A stretch of DNA of 64,000 nucleotides, from NCBI GenBank assembly GCA_964515335.1, contig CAZETS010000007.1, forward strand, positions 37,807-101,806, given 5' to 3'. The DNA is from TMED88 sp964515335. GTDB lineage: Bacteria > Myxococcota_A > UBA9160 > UBA4427. Below, piece after piece: positions 1 through 7,708 of the stretch (its first letter is position 1; each line of letters starts with the position of its first letter). A model generated the notes under the pieces. That model had not been told where the DNA came from. It saw nothing but the letters and a program-made list of their open reading frames with translations, and searched no databases. Position numbers and translations under genes: made by a program.

Positions 1-716
1 CCACGCCCGACTTCGAGGCCCGTGGACGCGCGGCGGGGCTGCCCGACGCGGCGGTCATCGAGCAGTGGCTCGCCGTCCACGACGGCAACGGCGCATCGCC
101 GGGTACGGGCCGCGCCCCGACGCGCGTCGAGGACCTACCCGGGTCCAGCGAGCGCGTCCACGTGAGGCGGGCCCTGCACGGCGGCTGGCTGGCTCCGCTG
201 TGGCGCGGCCGCATCGCCGGGCTCGGCCGACTGCGCGAGGAGCTGCGCGTGACGGCCCGGCTGCACGCGGCCGGCGCCCCGGTGCCCGCGCCGGCCTTCG
301 CGCTCGCGCGGCGCGACGGTCTGCTCTGGCGCGCCGCGCTGTGCATGCGCCACGTGGAGCAAGCCGTGGATGCGATCGCGTTCCTGCGCGCCGGCCCGAC
401 TCGGACCGCCGCCACCGCCGCCGCTCGGGCGGCGGGCCGCGCCGTGCGATGCGTCCACGACCTGGGGCTGCGACACGCCGACCTCCACCTCGGCAACCTG
501 CTCGTCCGCGGCGACGAGACGAGCGGGTTTCGCGCCTGGGTGATCGATCTCGACCGCGCGCGACTCGGCGCGCCCCTCCCGGTCGCCAGCCGGCGGCGGC
601 AGCTCGCGCGGCTGCGCCGGTCGCTCGACAAGCGCGGCCTGCGCGACGCGCTCGGCCGCGACGGTCTCGACGGTTTCTGCGAGGGCTACGCGGCGGATCG
701 GCCGGACGGCGACTGA
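1..716 (+). CDS. LPS / Kdo kinase-like protein (WaaP/KdkA family), 5' end cut by window edge
   Basis: The open frame is already running at base 3 and ends at the TGA at 714-716, so the N-terminus lies outside the window; about 237 codons are visible. The kinase fold is recognised from a catalytic-loop motif HADLHLGNLLV followed by the metal-binding VIDLDRARL. This His-Ala-Asp-Leu-His pattern is typical of the lipopolysaccharide kinases (WaaP, KdkA) that phosphorylate inner-core heptose or Kdo at the cytoplasmic face of the inner membrane. The setting next to waaA and lpxK supports an LPS substrate. The gene converges on lpxK and their 3' ends overlap by 31 bp. Which sugar is phosphorylated cannot be told from this fragment. 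An in-frame GTG at 162 could be mistaken for the start, but coding-like sequence extends upstream of it. Confidence 0.72.
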   Translation, partial: TPDFEARGRAAGLPDAAVIEQWLAVHDGNGASPGTGRAPTRVEDLPGSSERVHVRRALHGGWLAPLWRGRIAGLGRLREELRVTARLHAAGAPVPAPAFALARRDGLLWRAALCMRHVEQAVDAIAFLRAGPTRTAATAAARAAGRAVRCVHDLGLRHADLHLGNLLVRGDETSGFRAWVIDLDRARLGAPLPVASRRRQLARLRRSLDKRGLRDALGRDGLDGFCEGYAADRPDGD

Positions 717-1828
717 GCGGAGTGAAGCCGGGCCTGCCCGGCAAGGGAGCCCTGCCGCTCCAGCCGCGTTGCCCCGATGCGGCGCTCGAGCCAGTCGAGC
801 AGTCCAGCCGGGTCGTCGACCTCGAGCTCGACTCGCAGCACCCGCAGGTCGAGGCCCCGAAGCCAGGACGGAAGGATCTTCACGGCGTCCTTCTCGCTGG
901 TGATCCAGACCTTCGCCTCGCTGGTCAGCCCGGCGAGATCGGTCTCACGATAACGGTGATGGTCGGGAAGCGTCCGGCGCGCGACGACGCGGGCGCCGGT
1001 GCCTGCGACGGTGCGCACGAATCCGTCCGGCCGGGCAACGCCGCAGAGCACACCGACCTCGAGGCCGTCCAGGCTCGATGCCGGATCCATCGCATCGCTT
1101 GCGAGTGCCCGCACGGACTCCGGCTGCCGCCGGGCGGCGTAGCGCCGCGCCGCCGGCGCCCAGGCGGACACGCGGCGCTCGTCCTCGGCCACGAGCGTCC
1201 CGTCGACCACGCCGACCGCGTCGATCCGGTGGATGCCTCCGAGCGGCTCGCGCAAAGGTCCCCGCGGCAGGACGGCGCCGTTGCCGAAGCCCGCCGCCGC
1301 GTCCAGCGTCACCAGCTCGACGTCCCGGGTGAGCCGGTGGTGGGCGAGCCCGTCGTCGAGAACGAGCACCCGCGTGTCGAAGGTCGCGATGGCGTGCAGA
1401 CCCGCGAGCCAGCGGTCCCGCGCCACCAGCACCGGCACGCCGGGGGCGTGCGAACAGAGCACCAGCGCCTCGTCGCCCACGCCCACCGGGTCGCCGATCA
1501 GGCCCGTGCGGTCGGCGAGCACCTGCACGCCCCGCCGACGACGCCCGCCGTGACCCCGCGTCGCGAGCGCGACGGCGTGGCCGCGAGCGTGGAGGCGGGC
1601 GGCGATCCAGGCCGCGGTCGGCGTCTTGCCCGCGCCGCCCACCACCGGGCTGCCGACGGAGATCACGCAGCAGTCGAGCCGCCTCGCACGCGGCAGGCCG
1701 ACTGCCCGCGCCGCCCGGCGGAGTCGCGCGCCCGCTCCGTACACCCAGGACGCGACGCCCACCGGTGCGAGCAGCAACGACTCGAGCGAGTCGTTGCTGC
1801 GCTCCCAGAGCCAGCCGGGCGCCTTCAC
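686..1828 (-). CDS. lpxK: Tetraacyldisaccharide 4'-kinase
   Basis: LpxK phosphorylates the 4' position of the tetraacylated disaccharide-1-phosphate to give lipid IVA, at the inner membrane. The 380-residue product has the usual family length. The P-loop VVGGAGKTPTA lies near residue 60, after a membrane-associated N-terminal helix, and further family motifs include ILDDG-like VLVLDDGLAHHRL and a late ITSEKDAVK. The start is a GTG at 1828 whose GTGA overlaps the stop of waaA, so the two are translationally coupled. It is the last gene of the bamA-to-lpxK run. Its 3' end overlaps the convergent kinase gene by 31 bp. Confidence 0.95.
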   Translation of the reverse strand: MKAPGWLWERSNDSLESLLLAPVGVASWVYGAGARLRRAARAVGLPRARRLDCCVISVGSPVVGGAGKTPTAAWIAARLHARGHAVALATRGHGGRRRRGVQVLADRTGLIGDPVGVGDEALVLCSHAPGVPVLVARDRWLAGLHAIATFDTRVLVLDDGLAHHRLTRDVELVTLDAAAGFGNGAVLPRGPLREPLGGIHRIDAVGVVDGTLVAEDERRVSAWAPAARRYAARRQPESVRALASDAMDPASSLDGLEVGVLCGVARPDGFVRTVAGTGARVVARRTLPDHHRYRETDLAGLTSEAKVWITSEKDAVKILPSWLRGLDLRVLRVELEVDDPAGLLDWLERRIGATRLERQGSLAGQARLHSAQSPSGRSAA

Positions 1829-3069
1829 GCGGCGCGCCCATCGAGCAGCGTCTCGACCAGAGCCAACGAGCGCTCCAGGGTGGCGACGCCCGGCTCGAGC
1901 ACGTGCGCCGCTGCCCTCCGCACGTCGGCGGCCGGGCGCGAGAGCTGCGACTGCCAGGCACGGGCGAGCGTCTCGGCGTCCGAGACGACGAAAGCCACGC
2001 CCGCGTCGACCAGCGCCGCGACCGTCTCGCGTGCGGCGTCGTGGCGCGGACCGATCGCCACGGCGCGACCCTGGCGAACCGCCTCGAGCGGATCGTGCCC
2101 GCCCACCTTCGGCACCAGCGAGCCGCCGACGAAAGCGGCCCGGGCCACGCCGTAGAGGCCCGCCAAGTCGCCGAGGGAGTCGAGCAGCAGCACTTCACGT
2201 GGCGCCAGCGCGACGCCCGCGAGCTGCGTGCGCCGCCGGACCGGGCGACCCGCCGAGGCGACCCGCTCCTCGAGAGACCCGACACGATCGGGGTGGCGGG
2301 GCGCCAGCACCAGCGTCACCGACGGTTCGTCACGCTCGACCCGGTCGAACGCCTCGAGGACCACCGCCTCCTCGCCGGGATGCGTGCTGCCGGCCGCGAT
2401 CACCGTGCGGCCCGACAACGCCGCGCGCAGGTCGTCGGCCACCACCGGAGGCTCGGGAGGCGCGGCCAGCTTGAGGTCGCCGGTCACCGAGACGCGGTGC
2501 GGGTCGGCGCCGAGGGCGACGAAGCGATCGGCGTCGCTCCGGGTGCGGGCCCCGACCGCCGTGAGGCGCGCGAGCGTGCGGGCGATCACCGGGCGGATGA
2601 GCCGGTAGCCGCGCAGCGAGCGATCCGAGAGGCGCCCCGACACGATGCCCACCGGCACCCGGCGGCGCGCTGCGGCACCGATCCAGCAGGGCCAGATCTC
2701 CGTCTCGCACATCACGATCGCCGCGGGCCGCACGCGATCGAGTGCGCGCTCGACGCACCACGGATGGTCGAGCGGCGCCAGTCCCCGTGGCGCCCCCGGA
2801 CGCGCTCGGCCGAGCGCCTCCCGGCCGGGCGCCGTCTGGGCGCTGGTGAAGACGCTGCGCCCGCCAAGCTCGAGGGCGGCGGCGAGCGGCGCCACCAGGC
2901 GGGACTCGCCGACGCTGGCCCCGTGGAGCCACACCGAGCCAGGCTCGAGACCGGGCAACCAGCCGAGGCGCTCGCTGAGGCCGACCCGCCAGGCCGGCCG
3001 CGCGGCGAGCGCGGCGGCGGCGAGCGGCGCCCCGGCGACGGCCGAGATCAACGCGAGGCCCTCACGCAC
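1825..3069 (-). CDS. waaA: 3-deoxy-D-manno-octulosonic acid (Kdo) transferase
   Basis: WaaA (KdtA) adds Kdo from CMP-Kdo to lipid IVA. The protein opens with a single hydrophobic anchor (about residues 5-25), then the Kdo-transferase N-domain with WLHGASVGE and a GT-B C-domain with VGGSLVPKVGGHDPLEA, a hallmark of the family. I chose the GTG at 3069, which overlaps the lpxB stop by 8 bp and gives about 414 residues; an in-frame start at 3120 would add 17 Arg/Pro-rich residues lying wholly inside lpxB and looks wrong. Whether one, two or more Kdo residues are added cannot be read from the sequence. Confidence 0.94.
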   Translation of the reverse strand: MREGLALISAVAGAPLAAAALAARPAWRVGLSERLGWLPGLEPGSVWLHGASVGESRLVAPLAAALELGGRSVFTSAQTAPGREALGRARPGAPRGLAPLDHPWCVERALDRVRPAAIVMCETEIWPCWIGAAARRRVPVGIVSGRLSDRSLRGYRLIRPVIARTLARLTAVGARTRSDADRFVALGADPHRVSVTGDLKLAAPPEPPVVADDLRAALSGRTVIAAGSTHPGEEAVVLEAFDRVERDEPSVTLVLAPRHPDRVGSLEERVASAGRPVRRRTQLAGVALAPREVLLLDSLGDLAGLYGVARAAFVGGSLVPKVGGHDPLEAVRQGRAVAIGPRHDAARETVAALVDAGVAFVVSDAETLARAWQSQLSRPAADVRRAAAHVLEPGVATLERSLALVETLLDGRAA

Positions 3070-4222
3070 GACCGGCAAGCATCGCCTCCGCGATCCCGGC
3101 GGCGCGCTGCGAGGCCCCACCCGGCCCGAGGCGCGTCGCCGCGGCGGCGAGCGCCCGGCGCTGCTCGCTCGCCGCCGCGTCGTCCTGCAGCGCCGCGGCG
3201 GCCGCGGCGATCCGTGCGGGCGTCGCCTCGGCCTGCAGCAGCTCCGGCACGATCTGGCGTCCGGCGAGGAGGTTCGGCATCGCCAGCCACGGCACCCGCA
3301 CGAGCCGACCCACCAGGGCCGCGGTAAGTGGATGGGCGCGGCCGATCACGACCATCGGCCGCTCGAGCAGCATCGCCTCGACGGTCGCGGTGCCGGGCTT
3401 CGTGATCACCACGTCGCAGGCCCGCATCACCTCGCGGGCGCGGCCGGAGCGCACCTCGAGCGCGAGCCCCTCCGCCGCGGACGACGCCCGGAGCCGCGCC
3501 GTCACCTGCGCGGTGTCGACGCTCGGCGCCGCAGCGAGCACGAAGCCCGTTCCCGGCCCGGCGGCGTGCAGCCGGCGCGCCGTCTCGAGCAGGACCGGCA
3601 GGTGACGGTCGACCTCGTTGCGCCGGCTGCCCGGCAGGAGCGCGATCCAGCGCCGTCCGCCGTCCAGGTCGAGCCGGCGGCAGGCCTCGTCGCGATCGCA
3701 CGCTTGGCGAAGCGCAGTCAGCTCGTCGACGAGCGGATGGCCGACGAACTCCACCTCGATCGGCGCGCCGCGATAGGCGTCGGGCTCGAACGGATGGATG
3801 ACCGCGACCCGGTCGACGCGCCGCACCAGCTTGCGCAGGCGCCCGGGCCGCCAGGCCCAGATCTGCGGCGCCACGTAGTAGAGGACGCGTGTGCCGCCGA
3901 GGCGCCTCGCGCGACGCGCGAGCGGCAGGTTGAAGCCCGCCGAGTCGACCAGCACGAGCAGGTCGGGACGGAGCGCCCGGAGGGCCGCGTTCGTCCGTCG
4001 CCAGGCGCGGCCGACGCGGGCCGCGCTTCCCAGCAGCTCGACGAGCCCGCCCACCGCGAGATCGCCCTGGTCGGCGATCAGCTCGACGCCCGCCTTGCGG
4101 AGCGCGTCGCCGCCGAGACCGACGAGTCGGACGTCGGGCACGCGCTCGCGCAGCTTCGTCGCCAGCCCCGCGGCGTGCCCATCGCCCGACGCGTCGCCGG
4201 CCGAGATCAGCACCGTCGGCAT
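3062..4222 (-). CDS. lpxB: Lipid-A-disaccharide synthase
   Basis: LpxB condenses UDP-2,3-diacylglucosamine with lipid X to form the lipid A disaccharide. The 386-residue protein begins with the typical LISAGDASGDGHAAGL motif and carries LVLVDSAGFNLPLARRAR, YYVAPQIWAWRPGR and LLPGSRRNEV, all family landmarks (GT19). It is a peripheral inner-membrane enzyme. Its ATG overlaps the TGA of the upstream oxidoreductase by one base (TGATG), and its own stop overlaps waaA. Reading frame, length and motifs are all normal. Confidence 0.96.
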   Translation of the reverse strand: MPTVLISAGDASGDGHAAGLATKLRERVPDVRLVGLGGDALRKAGVELIADQGDLAVGGLVELLGSAARVGRAWRRTNAALRALRPDLLVLVDSAGFNLPLARRARRLGGTRVLYYVAPQIWAWRPGRLRKLVRRVDRVAVIHPFEPDAYRGAPIEVEFVGHPLVDELTALRQACDRDEACRRLDLDGGRRWIALLPGSRRNEVDRHLPVLLETARRLHAAGPGTGFVLAAAPSVDTAQVTARLRASSAAEGLALEVRSGRAREVMRACDVVITKPGTATVEAMLLERPMVVIGRAHPLTAALVGRLVRVPWLAMPNLLAGRQIVPELLQAEATPARIAAAAAALQDDAAASEQRRALAAAATRLGPGGASQRAAGIAEAMLAGRA

Positions 4223-5310
4223 CAGCCGTGATCGTCGGCCGTCGGCCCCGGATCGGCCACCCCGGGCGCGTCGCGGGCGGTGGTCGCGGAGGTCGCGGTC
4301 GACTCGGCCGGCCACCCGTGCGCCCACTCGACCGCAGCGACCTCCTGGCTGGACCGGGCCGGGGCAGACCGCGCGATCGCCTCGTGGACCCGCAGGGCGG
4401 TGCGCAGCGCGCCGAGCCCGCCCTCGCCGTCCACGCGCGGCCGATCCAGACGCCGCACCGCCATCACGAAGGCCCGCAGCTGCGCGAGCAGCGCATCGCC
4501 GGGCGTCACCTCGACCTTCCGGGCGACGATCCTCGGCGCGCCCTTCGGCCCGCCCTCCACCCGGCGGGCCACCACGCCCGCCTGGTTGAGGAAGTCGACC
4601 GAAACGGTGCCGTCGGGCTGGAAGAAGCGGATCGTCCGCGCGGGGCTGCTCGAGACCCGGCTCGCGGTGAGGTTCGCCACGCAGCCGCATGGATAGACGA
4701 GCCGCGCACTGGCGACGTCGACCTTCGGCGTCAGCACGGGCAGCCCCACGGCCTCGATGCGCTGCGGCTCGTGGCCGAGCAGCTGCTGCAGGATGTCGAG
4801 GTCGTGGATCATCAGGTCGCGGACGACGTCGACGTCGGTCGCGCGGTCGGGAAAGGGACCGATCCGACACGCCTCCACGTAGCGCGGCCTGCGGAAGTGA
4901 TCGCGGATCACGTCCATCGCCGAGTTGAACCACTCGAGGTGCCCGACCTGCAGCACGGCGCCGTGGCGCCGGGCCAGGTCGAGCAGACGCTCGGCCTCCT
5001 CGATCGAAGCGGCGATCGGCTTCTCGACCAGCACGTCGACACCGGCCTCGAGGACCGACCGCACCACACGGAAGTGCTCGACGGTCGGCACGGCGACGAT
5101 CACGGCGTCGACGTGAGGCAGGATCTCGCTGACGTCCTCGTACGCCGGGACGCCGAAGCGATGCGCGGTCGCCTGCGCGCGGACCGGCTTGATGTCCACG
5201 ACGCCCGCAAGCTCGAGGTGCGGGTCCTCGGCGGCCAGCCGGACCAGCTTGTCGGCGTGCAGGGGACCCATGTAGCCGGCGCCGACGACACCGATGCGCA
5301 GACGTCCCAT
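4222..5310 (-). CDS. Gfo/Idh/MocA-family oxidoreductase in the lipid A operon (GnnA-like candidate)
   Basis: A 362-residue NAD(P)-dependent sugar oxidoreductase. The N-terminal Rossmann motif is GVVGAGYMGPLHADKL; the family EKP motif appears as VLVEKPIAAS, and MIHDLDILQQLLG is the usual helix of the C-terminal domain. A GAGGGGAGCT ribosome site precedes the ATG. It is wedged between lpxI (adjacent) and lpxB (1-base overlap). In Acidithiobacillus and Leptospira, GnnA, a member of this family, oxidises the 3-OH of UDP-GlcNAc so that GnnB can aminate it, giving amide-linked lipid A. Here no GnnB aminotransferase is visible in the cluster. The position therefore suggests, but does not prove, a role in nucleotide-sugar modification before or alongside LpxA. 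The last 40 or so residues are a low-complexity tail. Confidence 0.85.
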   Translation of the reverse strand: MGRLRIGVVGAGYMGPLHADKLVRLAAEDPHLELAGVVDIKPVRAQATAHRFGVPAYEDVSEILPHVDAVIVAVPTVEHFRVVRSVLEAGVDVLVEKPIAASIEEAERLLDLARRHGAVLQVGHLEWFNSAMDVIRDHFRRPRYVEACRIGPFPDRATDVDVVRDLMIHDLDILQQLLGHEPQRIEAVGLPVLTPKVDVASARLVYPCGCVANLTASRVSSSPARTIRFFQPDGTVSVDFLNQAGVVARRVEGGPKGAPRIVARKVEVTPGDALLAQLRAFVMAVRRLDRPRVDGEGGLGALRTALRVHEAIARSAPARSSQEVAAVEWAHGWPAESTATSATTARDAPGVADPGPTADDHG

Positions 5311-6138
5311 TCAGCTCCCCTCGTCGTCCGGTCGGCGCGCGACCACCGCCACCGACGAGGCGTCGGCATGCGCCAGTATGCTGTTGCGGTCGATCAGCAG
5401 CGTGGTGCCCGCCTCGATGGCGAGCAGTCCGCCGCCTGCGGCGGCCAGCGCATCGATGGTGCGCGAACCGACGGCCGGCAGGTCGAAGCGCGGATCGTAG
5501 GCCGGGCCGGCCCGCTTGATGACCACGAGCGGCCCGCCACAGAGCGCTGCGGCTCGCGCGATCGTCGCGTCGGTGCCTTCGACCGCCTCGACGGCAACGA
5601 CCGTGCCGTCTTTCACCACCACGCATTGCCCGATGCCGGCCGTCGCCAGCGCGGCGGCGGCCGGCCAGCCGATCTCGAGGTCGTGCTGCTGCGCGGGTCC
5701 CGGCGAGTGAGCGCCGAGCACACCGGACTCCGCGACGAGATGCGGAACGAGCGCGGCCTGAGGCAGCACCGCGAAGCCCTCTTCCTCGAGCAGATCGGCG
5801 ACCGCGGCAAGCAGATGCGCGTCGCGCCGATCGGCGAGTCCGGCGAGGACCCGGCGTGCGCGGTCGTCGAGTTCGAGACGCTCGGGCGAGGCGACGAGGT
5901 CGGACTTCTCGACCTTTCCGGCCAGTACGACTTCGGCCGTGCCGCCGTTGCGCAGCGCCCGGAGCTGGCTCGCGACGGCACCGGGGGCGCGCCAGACCAG
6001 CTCGTCCACCTCTTCCTCCAGACGCGGATCGGTGATGCCGGGAAACCCAAGAGCCAGCACGGGCCGGGGCCTGGCCGCTCGGGCGATCTCGAAGGGAAGC
6101 GTCCCGCCTCCTGCGATCAGGCCAAGCCGATCCGACAC
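5311..6138 (-). CDS. lpxI: UDP-2,3-diacylglucosamine pyrophosphatase, LpxI type
   Basis: LpxI hydrolyses UDP-2,3-diacylglucosamine to lipid X plus UMP and replaces LpxH in alphaproteobacteria and many deltaproteobacterial lineages. The 275-residue length and the opening LGLIAGGGTLPFEIARAA match the family (formerly DUF1009). Later motifs include GKVEKSDL, EAVEGTDATI and RFDLPAVGSRTI. A strong GGAGGGG site precedes the GTG at 6138. The gene abuts the next oxidoreductase gene and follows lpxA after a 201-bp spacer in which I see no gene. Confidence 0.94.
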   Translation of the reverse strand: MSDRLGLIAGGGTLPFEIARAARPRPVLALGFPGITDPRLEEEVDELVWRAPGAVASQLRALRNGGTAEVVLAGKVEKSDLVASPERLELDDRARRVLAGLADRRDAHLLAAVADLLEEEGFAVLPQAALVPHLVAESGVLGAHSPGPAQQHDLEIGWPAAAALATAGIGQCVVVKDGTVVAVEAVEGTDATIARAAALCGGPLVVIKRAGPAYDPRFDLPAVGSRTIDALAAAGGGLLAIEAGTTLLIDRNSILAHADASSVAVVARRPDDEGS

Positions 6139-6339
6139 CGCCCCTCCGTTCAGCTCGCGTGGCGCGTCCGCTCGCGTGGCCTACTCACTCGTGTGGCGAT
6201 CGGGCGAGCACGCGCCGGCTGGGCGCGGCCCCACCCCCCGGTCTGGATCTTACACGAACCCCGCGCGGGATCGCGTCGCGGCGCCGTGCCCGCTCGCGAT
6301 GGCGGGCGCCCGCGGTCCGCCCCGGCTCGGGCCAGGCCC

Positions 6340-7116
6340 CTAGCGACAGAAGCCCCGCTCGGAGCCTCGCAGGAACCGCAGCCAGCGTGCGATCTCGGGC
6401 AGGCTGCCCAGCTCGGACTCGACGCGGGCCAGTGCCTCGCGCAGCGGCAGCCCGCCGCCGAAGACGATTCGATGGGCCCGCTTGATGGCGCGCCGCGTCT
6501 CGGGTCCGAATCCGCGGCGGCGCAGCCCCTCGGCGTTCAGCCCCACCACACGGGCCCGATCGCCTGCCACGAGGGCGAAGGGAGGCGCATCGAGCGAGAG
6601 CTTCGAGCCGGAGGCCGTCATCGCCGACTCGCCTACCCGGGCATGCTGATGCACACCGGTATAAGCACCCAGGACGGCATGGTCTTCGACCATCACGTGG
6701 CCGGCGAGCCCACAGAAGCTGGCGATCATCGTGCGCGAACCGACGCGGCAGTCGTGAGCGACGTGGGCGCCGTTCATGATCAGGTTACCGTCCCCGATCC
6801 GGGTTCTGCCGCCGCCACTCTCGGTGCCGACGTGGATCGACACGTGCTCTCGGATCAGGTTGTCGCGGCCGATCTCGAGCCGGGTGGGCTCGCCCGCATA
6901 GTCGAGGTGCTGCGGCTCGCCGCCGAGGCAAGCGTGAGGAAACACGCGGGTCCCCGCCCCGATCCGGGTGTGCCCGCCGACCACCACGTGGGGACCGAGC
7001 TCGACGCGCTCGCCGAGCACGACGTCCGCGCCCACCACCGCGTACGGTCCGATCACGACGTCCGAGGCGAGCGTCGCGCCCGCCTCGATCACCGCGGTGG
7101 GGTGGATCCGGGCCAC
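6340..7116 (-). CDS. lpxA: UDP-N-acetylglucosamine O-acyltransferase
   Basis: LpxA starts lipid A synthesis by moving a hydroxyacyl chain from ACP to the 3 position of UDP-GlcNAc (or the 3-amino analogue). The 258-residue protein shows the hexapeptide left-handed beta-helix from residue 1 and the catalytic histidine motif NGAHVAHDC, then VHQHARVG and the helical C-terminus ending near a Gly-Phe-Cys-Arg. By eye, the residue aligning with the E. coli Gly173 acyl-length ruler is Ser rather than Gly. GTG start, 6 bp after the skp stop. The usual lpxD and fabZ do not lie between skp and lpxA. Confidence 0.95.
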   Translation of the reverse strand: MARIHPTAVIEAGATLASDVVIGPYAVVGADVVLGERVELGPHVVVGGHTRIGAGTRVFPHACLGGEPQHLDYAGEPTRLEIGRDNLIREHVSIHVGTESGGGRTRIGDGNLIMNGAHVAHDCRVGSRTMIASFCGLAGHVMVEDHAVLGAYTGVHQHARVGESAMTASGSKLSLDAPPFALVAGDRARVVGLNAEGLRRRGFGPETRRAIKRAHRIVFGGGLPLREALARVESELGSLPEIARWLRFLRGSERGFCR

Positions 7117-7122
7117 CTGCGG

Positions 7123-7644
7123 CTAGCTCGCCTCGTCGAACTTCTTGATCACGATGTCGGTCACGTCGAGTGCCTCGCGCGCGTACATGATGCCAGGCAT
7201 GTTGCGCATCATGATCAGCGAGAAGCCCTCCTCGCGGCCCACGTCGCTGACCACCTTCACGAGCTTCTCGCGCATCGGCCCCACCAGTCGCTCGAAGTCG
7301 ACGCGCAGCCGGTTCTGCACCTCTTCCTGCTTGAGCTTGAGCCGGCTCTCGAGCTCGGTGATGTCGAGCTCCATCGCGCGCAGCTTCTCGGGGCTCAGCA
7401 CCACGCGCTTCTTCTGGTACTCGTCGACGAGCTCCTGGTAACGCTCGATCATCGGCTGCAGCTCGAGCTCGGCCTCGCGCTTCTTTCGCTCGAGCTCGTC
7501 GCGGGCGGCCTTCCCCTCCTCGGTGGCGCCGACGGCCTGATCGAGGTCGACGATGCCGATCTTCACGCCGTCCTTCTCTGCGCCGAGCCCCCAGCCGAGT
7601 GCCAGGAAGGCGACGACGATGACGATTACCTTGTTGACGCGCAC
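7123..7644 (-). CDS. skp: Periplasmic OmpH/Skp-family chaperone
   Basis: Skp holds unfolded outer-membrane proteins in the periplasm and delivers them to BamA. The 173-residue product has a signal peptide (VIVIVVAFLALGWGLGA), then IGIVDLDQAV and a long charged coiled-coil stretch (about residues 45-125), followed by MREKLVKVVSDVGREEGF, the standard Skp end domain. I chose the GTG at 7644 because GGAG lies 7 bases upstream and the signal peptide then begins directly; a longer frame upstream overlaps bamA and has no signal. It sits between bamA and lpxA as in most proteobacteria. Confidence 0.9.
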   Translation of the reverse strand: MRVNKVIVIVVAFLALGWGLGAEKDGVKIGIVDLDQAVGATEEGKAARDELERKKREAELELQPMIERYQELVDEYQKKRVVLSPEKLRAMELDITELESRLKLKQEEVQNRLRVDFERLVGPMREKLVKVVSDVGREEGFSLIMMRNMPGIMYAREALDVTDIVIKKFDEAS

Positions 7645-7708
7645 TTGATTTCTCCAATCAAAGATCGGGGCGACCGGCGCCCCGGGAGTCGGTTCGGAAA
7701 GCGGCCGA

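Noticed and set aside
65..2155. Long plus-strand open frame opposite the LPS kinase, lpxK and waaA
   Set aside because: Arg/Ala/Pro-rich translation with no motifs; a shadow frame of very GC-rich genes. The same applies to the long plus-strand frame at 4228-7857 and many others.
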